DNA from: Ligula intestinalis
Lineage: Eukaryota; Platyhelminthes; Cestoda; Diphyllobothriidea; Diphyllobothriidae
NCBI GenBank assembly: GCA_036362985.1
Contig: JAYGXS010000003.1
Coordinates: 34,887,103-34,951,102, forward strand
Direction of reading: 5' to 3'
Length of the DNA stretch: 64,000 bases
Of this stretch, positions 10,671-21,200 are shown piece by piece. The notes beneath the pieces are model-generated. The model worked only from the letters and a program-made list of their open reading frames with translations. It was not told the origin of the DNA and ran no database searches. The position numbers and the translations under genes were made by a program. Each line of letters starts with the position of its first letter. Position 1 is the stretch's first letter.

Positions 10671-12636
10671 GCTCTCAGCACGCCAGAATTAGAAGTTACT
10701 CAGGTACATAGAGCACTTTAACAAAGATGCATTAAAAGTGATATTTTCAAAAAAAGCTATACAAGTGATGCATATAAAAAAATGCAGGTAAATCCCCAAA
10801 ATAGAAAAAGAACAGGGGCCTACATATCAACCTGCTGCCTGATTGCCGCTCTTTTTGTCTCATCTCGGCCCCTATTGTGACAGCAATCTTTGTTTCTTAC
10901 ATATAATAGTTGTCAGTTAAGCTTACTTAGATGGACACTTTGTTTAGTTTGATGTGATTGCGGCTGCTTGCGGTCTGCCTTAACATTTGACAACTTACTA
11001 TTCAACCATAAATTCTGCTTGCACTTTAGTCACCCAGACTGTCAGCCGGACTTACTAGTGTTACTTTTAAATCCGGTGTATTGACGGTGCTTTTGTCACA
11101 CACTAGGGTATTACCGTGAGTCTACTGATGGAGGCTTATTGTCTAAAGCATAATTCCTCAACGGCAAAATTATTGCCAATAAATGTGCGCTAAATCTACT
11201 GGAAAATTAACTGTGATCAAGTGATTCAATTAAACATTTTAGTTGGCGTCCTGTAATCGATCGACGGGCACCTATCCGCCTTTTTGTATATTCCCGATCG
11301 TAGCCGGCAAGGCAACGAGCCCTTGGGCAGTGGTTAGAGCGGTGGACTTCTAGCTAATAAGGTAGCGTGTTCAAACTTCGGGTGGGACACTAACTAGTGT
11401 TGGGCATGTCTGCCTGATGACAACTAATAAGCCAGAAGTGGCCATTCCCGTGTCTCGTCTTTGTTCCTAATGTAATTCTGCCTATACACTATCTATGTAA
11501 GACATCAGCAAGCATTAGTAAGACAGGAGTTTAGCTCGCTTGCTACCTGTCATGAACGGCGTTGGTGACTCCGCGGTCGTCAATGCCGCACAGTTATATA
11601 GTGTGTGTGTGCCACTGAGGTGTGCTCAGTATAAAGGCATCCTGGCCATGCTGATGGCCTAATCCAGTGATTGAATATGAAGTAAGCACATTGTACGCAT
11701 AACCCTCTGAGTCAATTTAGTGCTAGGTGAAGTGCGGTAAATTTATTTGCTATGTGCGTAGGTTTACCACGGTCTAATAATTCCGCCCAAGTAGATCAGA
11801 TGGGTGACACTAGGTAAATAACCGGAGTTGGAGTCGCTCGTGCATTTTCACGGACTGGATATGACGATGCTATCAGGAAGTGCAGCCACGAGCTATGGCT
11901 AAATTTGGACCGCAACGCTGTACTTAAATGGACAAAGAACACTATAACCGCCAATTATACCACGTGACTGTCGTCACGGTTAGTCAGTGACACTGCGATT
12001 CGAGAAATGTGCTCTAGGTTGCACTAGTTTTTTTGAGACGGATTCAGTTAAATGTCTCTATATTAAATCTACGAACCCGTTTCTCGTCGACTTTGAAATT
12101 TGTCTATTTTAACCATTTGGATATGGGCTCGTAATTAATATAAGAGCGTCTTTGGGTAATGTCTCAGATCCGGGTCTAGACGTCTGGTAACCAGCATGTG
12201 AGATTAATATATCAATAGCTGTTAACTGCGAATAAACTGCTTATTACCATTCCAGTTTCATTTGCCTTTGAATATCTGTCAGTTGTATTTGTAGCGCCCA
12301 CCCGGGTTAGACAAATCTACGATGCGAAGAACTATAGATTACGTTACCTTTCAATTGTGACGTGCAATTTTATGTTACAATCAAATGCTAACTAGGATCC
12401 TTGCAATTCACCCCAGTAACATGTTGATGTGGATGCCAAACATTGATTAAAGAAGCCAGCATGTCACTAGAGAAATTATTTCTTTTAACTTTTCAGGTTG
12501 TTATAAAACACCTTTTTCTATTCTCAAGTTCAAAGCGGCATGGCCCTTTCCCTTCTGTAATCTCTTATTCGTATTTGTCCCTTTTTAGCGCTTATAACGA
12601 AGATATTGTGTTTTCTGTTTTGGACTCTCCTGCTTG
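10671..12636. other. Non-coding stretch upstream of the ASTE1-like gene
   Basis: Apart from the SINE at 11311-11485, nothing is recognised. The ASTE1-like promoter probably lies in the last part, but no convincing TATA or initiator was found. Confidence 0.45.
11311..11485 (+). repeat. tRNA-derived SINE copy S1
   Basis: Head with A-box-like GCAGTGGTTAGAGCGGTGG and B-box-like GTGTTCAAACTTCGGG, followed by body TAATAAGCCAGAAGTGGCCA. The same body appears at 57.5 and 60.5 kb. Confidence 0.7.
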
Positions 12637-12891
12637 ATGTTTGTGAACAAAAATATTTGGGCACTCGTTGAGCAGGAGCCGGAGGCTTTTCGACCCAGCC
12701 AGCTGCACGATGTAACCTTCGTCATCAACGCTTTCGATTTTTTACACGCTGTTCTGCGCGACCAAAAGATCAGTTTCATATATGGTGGCGAATACAGTGA
12801 AATGGCTGTCAAATTCGACGAAATTCTCCGGAATTTTCTGCGTTGCAACTTGCGTCCTATTTTCGTATTTGGCGGAATTGTCAAAAATGAC
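12637..12891 (+). CDS. ASTE1: ASTE1-like exon 1
   Basis: 85 codons ending exactly at a codon boundary before donor GTGCGT. The family's opening M-G-V/I-x-G-L signature is replaced by MFVNKNIW, and the usual Ile-Asp-Gly is Ile-Asn-Ala (N31, A32). A further 5' non-coding exon cannot be excluded. Confidence 0.8.
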
Positions 12892-15800
12892 GTGCGTCTG
12901 TTTTCATTGTTTTATGCAAGTTTGTAAGCTAACGTGAAGTAATAAATGGACAGGGATCATAATATTAGTGATCGTGCCGTTTTTTGGCGTGAAATGTCTT
13001 TAGTTCGGCATACGCAAGTCCCAAGTGTGCCGTCCGTCGTTCACATCTCGGAGTAGTCCAGGCTATCTTAGTTAATAAACTTCCCTATTCTCCATCGCTT
13101 TAGGAAGGTAACTTTGAATTAAAACTCCATCTGCTTGTGTTTGTATTAAGTACATAACTAATTTTCTTGACAACCTTCATCACATGAATTAAATATCCAC
13201 ACGTAACCGTAGACACCAAGATCGGTTTCAATATTTTGCCATATCTAGCCATAATCACCAAATTCCGTCAATATATACCACCTCATCAACTCCAGCTTTT
13301 CTCCCAATATTCAGCCTAGTCCAGGACTTGCCATCACTCCCACTTTAAATGATCCCTCCCGAGCTGAATGTACAGCGGCCAATGTTTGCTTTTCGAAATT
13401 TCTTCGGAGGAATTGTTACCGAAAACATGAATTTTCTCAATTGAAATGCGTGCCGTCGTACAGTTGAATCTCTCCAGTTTAAATGCCAGAATGTACATTG
13501 GTCAGACAGTTCATTTTTTGGGTGTGGGTAGTTAGCCGTAATATGCGATTTATCATAGCCTTTTGGATTGTGGTTCACTCAGATGAAGGTCACATCAAAA
13601 AACCTGGCCACTATCCTACCATTCGTCTTCTGATTTGTATGGTGCCATCAGAAATCACTTTATCATCAACTGCGTTCATACTGTATACATATTTGGAATT
13701 TATTTATGTCGAAACCGTTTGAAGTACTACTATACGCTCTTCTACGATACGTTGCCGCGTGCGCCAGTTGTTCAGTGGTGCTATTTAGTAGAATCGGCGG
13801 TTTAGTTGTTATGTTGTCGCTATGCTGATGCCACGACGCTAATTCATTTTCATTTTAGGCCGAACCCAAGTCCAGTAGACTCCTCCACCTCCGGAAGCAG
13901 GTCATGTTTATGGAGAAATATGTCAAATCTGAAATTACAGGCAGCGGATGTTCTTACTTCAGTTCTATCCCCGTCTTTACAAAAGAGACGCTGGTCGGCG
14001 TACTGAACAATCTAAACATCAAACATGTTACCTGTGATGCAGAAACACTCGCTGCGTGTGTCAGCCTCGCAGCCTATTTGCGTTGTCCAGTTGTTGCCGA
14101 CGGCCCTGATATCCTGCTCTACGAATTTGAGGATCCTATCGGTTGTGACTATGCAGCGCTGGCCGACCATTTTGTTCTCCTTCCAATGCGCTTTCTCTCT
14201 ACCAATCCACTGCCTTTACCTACCCTACCATCACCTGCTTCAAGCGCTAACTCAAGCACCCTAGATTCCAGCCATTCACCGTCCAAACAGTTCTGTCTCG
14301 TTGCGCATGTCTTTTGCCCCTCCGTTTCTCGGCTCTCATGTCTTTTACCTTACGTTCGACCCCTCTTCGCACTCTTCTTACAGCCGCCAACGTGTGAACA
14401 GTTTCCTCTCCCACAGGGTGCACCGCATCCGCCGCCACGGAGTCAGGGATCAGCAATGGCGGCTAAAGAGGCAAAGTCTTACATTGATTCTCTTATCACT
14501 TGGCTTTCACAAGTTTCTTCTCCCTTGGATGTCTTTGAAAAAACCGTTTCTATTCTCCTCAAAGATCGTGCAACCCTCTTTATTCAGCGCACCTTTTACA
14601 TTGCGCGACTGCTCTCGCTGGACTTTGATCAGGGCCATCAACTCGCTAGCTTCTTACAGCTAGCAACCTCGCCTATGGATGCCCAAAGGGTTCGCACGTC
14701 AGTTGACCTTATCTCATGGCTGAACAGCCGACGAGATAGTCTTTTACCCAAGTTCAACTGGCTTTTTGCTGTGTTGGATGCTGAGTTGGAGGCCAGCAGT
14801 GAGATAAAACGCTTCCTTGCTTCCGTACCGGCAAATTTTCTCCATTTCTATCGGTCTGGCTTAGTTTCACCTGTCATGGTCGCCAGACTGTTTTCTGGTG
14901 ACTGGATTATCCACCCCCTGGTTGAGGATGCAGCCCAATCCTCTGTTACGGACTGCTCTGCTGGTCTCCGGTTTTTACAGTACTGTCTTAATCTCGGCTT
15001 TGCTGTTCAATGTGGGCACTTCACCCTTGAGGATGCCGCAGCAAAAACTGTGTCCGAGACCTCAAGGGCCGTCTTTGGTTCACTGAAAATAGAGAGCATG
15101 CGCCTAAGTCCATTCTTCTTGCCACTGTCAAAGGAACCTTTTGCCATGTCTAGTGCATTCCTCTACCAGCATATCGGTTACAAACCCGTCGAAGAAACCG
15201 ATCCCGAGTGGCTGCAATCTCTAGCCTTGACGTTCTTAGTCTGGTATGTCCACCGAAAAGCCGGCACCTCAGAGCCCTTCGATCTTTTTGCCCACCCTGC
15301 GGCCCTCTCAGTAGCACTAGTCACTTGTGCTGTTGCTAGCAGTTCCAGTGCTATCCAACAACATGATGACCGTCTGCGTTCCCTCGCAAATAGCCTTGAA
15401 TCCGATGGGGCCTCTAAAGCGGTCCTTGGCACCCTAAACATAAAGACCGTACACGACATCAACCAGCTACAGTTAATTTATATGTCTCTCCTCTCCTTGG
15501 TGCGTATGATGGACCTGATTAACTTCACAAATGGCAGTGCAGCATTTGGCAACAAGTCGGCAACTAAGGCCTTTACTGTATTGTCCTTCCTCCCCAGTTG
15601 GGTCCCATTTGCCTGCAGTAGGCTACTTCATCACATTTCCGTCCTCACCGCCCGTCAAAACGTGGATGAGCGGCGGCAAAGCGCCTCAAAAACTTGGCTT
15701 CCTAGGCTCCTCTCTGACGAGTCGGAGGTTGCCAAAGCAGAGCATGTCTTTGCACAGCTAGTTGACTTCACGAACTCGATGAACACAGTTCACCCCATCA

Positions 15801-16351
15801 AACTCGAGTCCAGGATTGAGGCGGTCGGGTCTGCTCCTCCTCAGCCCACCCCTAACCCCATTAACGGTGACCAACCACGTCGATTCGTCCCTCAACGGTA
15901 CAGTGACCCCGGTACTGCCAATACCCGCGTCCGGACACCGTTTAGGCCACCGTACATATCGGCATGTGGTTCCCATCAGCCTGCAACCGCCGCTACGAAT
16001 GTTGATCCGAGGTCCCGCTCGCCCAATCGAGGGTTCACTCGACCCCCGATTTCACAGCCACGTATTATGCGGGGCTTTGCTACCAGACCGAGGCGGCCGT
16101 TCCGATGCGACCCTGTTCCATCTGGCGGTCTTGATAGAACCATTGGAGATGTTAGGGCGCAAGCTTCTACCCCGCCCAGGCAAGGTGACTTCCAGCCCCG
16201 TCGTCCTTTTGGCCCTCGGAGGAGGGGTTCTTTCGCCGCTGCTAGGCCATCATACCCGCCCTCTACTAACTCGGCCTCATCCGAATGGGGGCAAATGGCT
16301 ATTGAGGCGGCCGTTCAGCAACTGAAGGCGACTGCCATTAATCAAGAGTAG
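12637..16351 (+). CDS. ASTE1: Protein asteroid homolog 1-like (XPG-fold, probably non-catalytic), two exons
   Basis: Joining 12637-12891 to 13859-16351 across a GT-AG intron (donor GTGCGT, acceptor TTTTAG) gives one frame of about 915 residues with no split codon at the junction (IVKND|AEPKSS). Residues 1-85 resemble the XPG N-terminal domain: LHDVTFVIN, YGGEYSEMAVKFDEI and CNLRPIFVFGG match the layout of asteroid/ASTE1 proteins. Residues about 105-175 resemble the second XPG block (GSG..., then DAETLAACVSLA and CPVVADGPDILLYEF). A Pro/Ser-rich insert lies at about residues 195-285, an ASTE1-like helical body follows (ITWLSQVSSPLDVFEKTV), and the last 160 residues are Arg/Pro-rich and probably disordered. 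The start was chosen because M1 sits where family members begin; the frame is closed at a stop at 12595. ASTE1 proteins are poorly characterised and linked to nuclease-like or signalling roles. The protein is longer than typical (about 680-815). Family assignment is strong, function is inferred. Confidence 0.85.
12892..13858 (+). other. Intron of the ASTE1-like gene
   Basis: 967 bases, starting GTGCGT and ending CATTTTAG, phase 0. Short open frames inside it have no recognisable content. Confidence 0.75.
13859..16351 (+). CDS. ASTE1: ASTE1-like exon 2 (terminal)
   Basis: Begins GCC at the intron acceptor and runs 830 codons to TAG at 16349. The internal ATG at 13904 is not the start: the 15 codons upstream are open and resemble the linker expected after the N-terminal XPG block (AEPKSSRLLHLRKQV). 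It carries the second XPG-like block, the helical body and the Arg/Pro-rich tail. No clear AATAAA follows within several hundred bases. Confidence 0.85.
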   Translation, partial: AEPKSSRLLHLRKQVMFMEKYVKSEITGSGCSYFSSIPVFTKETLVGVLNNLNIKHVTCDAETLAACVSLAAYLRCPVVADGPDILLYEFEDPIGCDYAALADHFVLLPMRFLSTNPLPLPTLPSPASSANSSTLDSSHSPSKQFCLVAHVFCPSVSRLSCLLPYVRPLFALFLQPPTCEQFPLPQGAPHPPPRSQGSAMAAKEAKSYIDSLITWLSQVSSPLDVFEKTVSILLKDRATLFIQRTFYIARLLSLDFDQGHQLASFLQLATSPMDAQRVRTSVDLISWLNSRRDSLLPKFNWLFAVLDAELEASSEIKRFLASVPANFLHFYRSGLVSPVMVARLFSGDWIIHPLVEDAAQSSVTDCSAGLRFLQYCLNLGFAVQCGHFTLEDAAAKTVSETSRAVFGSLKIESMRLSPFFLPLSKEPFAMSSAFLYQHIGYKPVEETDPEWLQSLALTFLVWYVHRKAGTSEPFDLFAHPAALSVALVTCAVASSSSAIQQHDDRLRSLANSLESDGASKAVLGTLNIKTVHDINQLQLIYMSLLSLVRMMDLINFTNGSAAFGNKSATKAFTVLSFLPSWVPFACSRLLHHISVLTARQNVDERRQSASKTWLPRLLSDESEVAKAEHVFAQLVDFTNSMNTVHPIKLESRIEAVGSAPPQPTPNPINGDQPRRFVPQRYSDPGTANTRVRTPFRPPYISACGSHQPATAATNVDPRSRSPNRGFTRPPISQPRIMRGFATRPRRPFRCDPVPSGGLDRTIGDVRAQASTPPRQGDFQPRRPFGPRRRGSFAAARPSYPPSTNSASSEWGQMAIEAAVQQLKATAINQE

Positions 16352-17326
16352 CTTTACTTTTCTACAATATTTCGGCTTGTATAGTTTCACCTATTATGAG
16401 TTTTTTGTTGCCTTGCCATTTTAGATTATGATGAAAATGTTTTCAATCCATTTTTTATGTTGTCGGTCTTTGCACCACAAACATCATCAATCAACAGCGT
16501 GGTACCGGGTCAAAGGACTCAAACGACCCTTTTCTGGTCGTCCATTACATCACAGCACATCTGACACCAGTTCGGGCTAATTCACTGCCTGCCCCACCGC
16601 AGGAGTCGCAAGGACGGAAATTGCGCGTAATTTGCTTGCGGTGATAGTAGTCATGCGCATAATCTACCGCACTCTCTTTACGCTCAACCACCTTGGCCCG
16701 GTGTCATGACTCTGCCATGGAACCAGAGAGCAGACCAGGCGTTGTGGTGATTGGCGCTGCGTGAATGCGCACCTAGGCGTGTGACCTGGTTCGCTCACCA
16801 AATACCTAGAATCCACGCAACACACCAAGGGGGTGGTTCAGATCACACTGATTGGGATGCAATCAATACCCCATTAAAAGTGAGCCATGGCAGTCTAATT
16901 CTCCTTCCTGAGGGGAAAAAACCCGAATCCTCCCGTCAGTTGGCAGTCTTCTAAGCCACGGCTTTTAGCACACTGTGTGATAGATTCAGGCGCGTCAGAT
17001 TCCCTCTCCCATTAGATAGTCCGTGCCGTTCTAGCAACTGATGCTGAGAGCGCAGTGGCTGCCTGAGTTAGACAGTCCGTCTGCGCGGATTATACATCCA
17101 TGGCCTGGCCTCCAACAAAAACACCCGAATTTAAAATTAAGATGTTGCCCGGATCTTACCTATATGATAGTGATATGCAGAGGAGGTAAAAAATACGCCT
17201 ATCTTTTACATGAGAGGTGTCGATTTCTTGCCTGCGGTGATAGTTAGACCATCGATTTCGATTATGTCCAGCATATGCCCAAGAGCAGGGACGGTGATTG
17301 TGTGTGTGTCGTAGCCCATAGTTGGA
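16352..17326. other. 3' flank of the ASTE1-like gene with a dispersed-repeat piece
   Basis: No gene seen. ATCTACCGCACTCTCT at 16662 recurs elsewhere (inverted at 22.17 kb, diverged at 61.83 and 18.23 kb), so this is part of an interspersed repeat. Confidence 0.45.
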
Positions 17327-18240
17327 TCAGGAATCCACGCCGGAATCTAAACTGGGAGTAGTTGGGAGACGGAGAAAAGCCGCGACCTCGACCGGCTTGA
17401 GCCACAGGTCCGCGGGAGTGAGGTGGGTGCCTGGCCTAGAACTGCAGGCGAACAGATGACGGCAGTCATGCGGCGAGACGCCGCAGTCGGGACAGCAGTC
17501 GGGTATGGATGGGTCGAGCCGGTGCTGGTACTGGCAAAGGAGCATACAGTAGCCACTGCGTAGCTGCGCCAGAGTACAGCGAGTGACCCTCGGGAGATGT
17601 CGTTCCGAGGCCGCAATCGGAGGTGGATAGCCACCCAAAAGGACCGGGGGACGGTAACCTCGTTTCTCCTCGACAACGAATCTCTGGTGGAGATGCTGGA
17701 AGCCTGTCTTGGTGGCAGAGCTATCAACAGGTAGATCCGCGAGAGACGAGGCAACAGCTTTCTTGTGGAGTGCTCGAATAGACGGCCGGACGTTGCGGCA
17801 GGGCTCGGGAGCGCTGCAACGGTGATGATTGGGGTGGCCGGGTTGCGAACAACTCCACCAGAACTGCTGGCTAAGAAGAGTGTTATGATGGGCGACCGGT
17901 AGAACAGAAGACTCCGTATGAAGATGATCTATAGGCGACATTTTATAGCAACCCGTGATGGTGCGGAGGGCAGCGTTTTGGGCTGACTGGAGGCGGCGGA
18001 GGCTGGAAGAGCTCATCGTAGGAGACCAGATTGATGCCGCATAAGTGAGGTGCGGCTTGGCCAGCGCCTTGAAAGCAGTCGACAGAGTCTCTTTCGCACA
18101 GCCCCAGAATGTGCCTGCTAGAGCCTTGAGGACCTTGGTGCAGCGGCTTACTTTGCTTGCGGTCTCCCTGGCATGGTCTGCGAACGGTGATTTTAGTCAG
18201 GCATAGTGAGAGTAGGTGAGCAACCATCTACCACACTCTA
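17327..18240 (-). mobile_element. 3' end of a LINE (RT thumb and zinc-finger C-terminus)
   Basis: The 229-codon frame 17327-18016 extends upstream without ATG as HARETASKVSRCTKVL...AKPHLTYAASIWSP, then RRLQSAQNAALRTITGC, the classic thumb of Jockey-group LINEs. The C-terminus has TLAQLRSGYCMLL and a Cys/His cluster CCPDCGVSPHDCRHLFAC, the terminal zinc-binding motif. The long intact frame suggests relatively recent insertion, 5'-truncated as is usual for LINEs. It is a different family from the LINE at 2-5.8 kb. Confidence 0.82.
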
Positions 18241-21200
18241 AACCCTCTGCCCGCTTGAACCGGGGATAAGACAAAGTGGAGGTGAAAAAGCAAAAATCAG
18301 GCGTAAGCCGCTTTCTCCAATTTAAGCCAGAAACGCCGTTCAACGTAGTCTTAAGTGACAGTAGCCTACTACACTACCTACCCTTACTCACCTTCCGTAG
18401 TTGTCCTGAAAAACTCAAGGATACCGAGTCTGATATTGGTACTACTATTTATACAGTTGTTTGTTAGCAATGTAATTGAGTGATAGTAGTGTTGGTACTA
18501 TAACTGGTGCTTATAATTTTTCAGAAATACCACTGGTTAGGGTCAGCGCTAGGCTGTGTTCCCCCGATCTCAACCAGGATTTGGGACCTGGATTTATATT
18601 ATTCCGAGTAAAGTTGATGTTTGGGGCTCGGAGCATATCATTAAGTGTCAAGACAGTAGTAACCGAGGTAGTTACTGCTATGTCTACTAATAATAATTAG
18701 GAACGTAGCTGAGTGTTAGTAATACGGGCACTATTTCTGACGTTAGTATGTCAGAGTTGGCGCCGATTAAAACCAATTTTGGGGCTCATATCCCCTCGAT
18801 CCCAAAAAGGAGGAGTAATTGGGGTTTAAGCTATTCCGAATAAATGCATGTTTAATGCCCGGATCACATCAGCGCTTGCCTTGGTTTCCACCCTCTCACG
18901 TCTGTCCACGAAAGGCTGTCACATTTTCCTAAGTTTGGGTTAGGGTACCACTGCTAGAGGTAGTACACCACTGATAAATGTACCAATTCTAGTAATCATA
19001 CTTACTAAGGCCAGTGTATAGCATATTCTAACATCAAATTCCTGTAATTGTATCAATATCTAACATGCATCCTACTTTTGCAACAAGGAAAACATGGGAA
19101 TATGAGCTTACGCGCGTCCCAAAACTTCATCCGGCAGAGCGTTCACGGCCAGTAAGCAAGTAAGACTATCATCAATCTGCGCCTGCGGTAGATGGTGTGA
19201 GGATGATCGTAGTGAGTCCTCCAGATAACTCATAGTTTGGTCAGGGACATCCACAGGACTCCATATTTAACCAGCCCTACGTTCGGTCACAATCTTAGGT
19301 TGGCGCCTGAGGGCCAGTACGTAGATGCGCCCCAGAATATAGTGCCTAATGTGTACCCACTCTACTGGAAACTACCGTTATCGGGTGTCCTCTATTTCGG
19401 GTGTATATGGGCAAAGAATGTGATAATTAAAGTGCCCGTCTCTGGCCACTTCGCTCGTAGTAGCCTGTGTTCATTTGAATGTGATTGGCGTTGTCCACCT
19501 ATCTATTTGGATAGAGGGATAGCGTAAGAGTCCTTAGTTCTTTATCTATCTGTCCGATTTGGAGCCCAAGTAGGCGCTTGCATGACATTTAGCCATCAAG
19601 CTAACAAATCATAGAGCCATCTATTATTTTTTCATATTTATTACCGCTGATACTGATGAGAAGGTCAAGCTAGACTTTGCGTACAGTCCTGCTATTTGCT
19701 GGAGGCCCTTACTTAGACATGCTCCTAAAACTTAACATTCACCAGCCACAAAAGTGGAGCTTTCCAATGGTTGACCGAGGAAAACTGCTTGCGACGACTG
19801 CATAGGTTAAAACTATGGATTTAGATAGTTCAAGTATTCTACCCTTGTGTTTCGGTCTGAGCTGGTGTTACTAACGGGTTTCTTTTTTAGCTTCAACTAC
19901 TTAGAGGCCCGCACATGTCGCTTGGATTCTGCTTCATAGATGAAGGCTTGGGATCGACTTTGCTGAAGCCTGGACTTCGGACGTTGCAGTATGCCATAAA
20001 ACTCTACCACAATTTGTACAGCCCATTCGAATTTTTTTAAATTGACGACACTGAACGTGCACTTGACAGAAGAGTTTTGACTCGGTCCTAGTTTTTTGGA
20101 AAGCGGACTGCCGTTTTAAGCGCTGATTCTGAGACTTATATTTGCGGACCACCGCTCCGCAGTGCTACTGACCTCTGGTTAAAAAAAAATTAGAATGCCT
20201 GCTCTACATAAGATCTTGCATGTCAAAACGTGTTTGCAGCCAGGACAACCGGTTTGTAGTAAACTGCAGGTGCGCAAGTGATTGTCTAAGCGCATTTCAC
20301 TGGCTCTATGGTCATGCTACCGCCTCCCCCCCGCCGCTCCAGCAACTTGTACAGATATTTAGATAGCATGACTTATTAGCTGTGCCTCTAAGGTGTGTTT
20401 GGGTGTGTGCAAACCATCAAGTACATTGTTTATATGTCCAGGAGAAAAATAGCTCGGCGGAGAGTTCATAATCAGGGCTTTTATCTCGGTCGGATGCCAA
20501 TAGTTAGCGTATCGTCTGGACTCCAAACGGGTGAGGGCTGTTCAGCCGTTAATTTACAGTTCACATTCTGAGTGAGTTTAATCTAAATGGAATTTTCCGG
20601 AAGGCCACAACCTAAAAGTACCTGCCAACTTACGGATATGGTAGACATCGGAGTGTATGGGAAGTCTGCTGACTAGATACGAACTCTCGAAAATATAAAG
20701 ACAGTAGAGGGGTCCCCGTGGTGGGCTTTTCGTTTAATGAAATGCATGGTAAAAGCTTCCAACTTGAAAGTCTGCAATTAGTTTATTAGTACGAGGACTT
20801 TGCTGAGTACTTCCTATGCTGTTATGCAGTACCACAGGAAGACCGACAAGGAAAAGTAAAATCGCAAAAACAGCTTTTTAGAAATTATTCTTTTCTCGTT
20901 AATTCATTCATACTATCGACCGACCCTTATGACCCAGCCAAATATACCTACACATTTGAGAAGTAACATGGGCTCACTGGAACATATTGCCAGATAATTT
21001 GGTTGGCTCAGCGTTGTCGAAGCGTCAAATGCGCTTGATTGAACATAAAAATAGAAGTGACGCGCCATGACCTGCTTTTCGTTCTCGGCTGATCGATATT
21101 TTCCGTTCGCAGTTTTGGCCCTTTGAAGGAGGACGAGGTTTGGTGGCCACTTGTAGCTGTGTAACTCACCATCTCGATAAGGGGTGGCTGAGCCTCTGTT

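Noticed and set aside
11412..11440. CTGATGA in SINE S1 as a ribozyme core
   Set aside because: It is part of the SINE body, with no helix II or GAAAC, and other SINE copies do not keep it.
13904..13906. ATG as the start of the ASTE1-like protein
   Set aside because: Upstream codons are open and coding-like to an AG acceptor, and the XPG N-terminal block is supplied by an upstream exon in phase.
14025..16325. Several long frames overlapping the ASTE1-like exon in other frames and on the other strand
   Set aside because: They are shadows of the 830-codon exon and lack family similarity.
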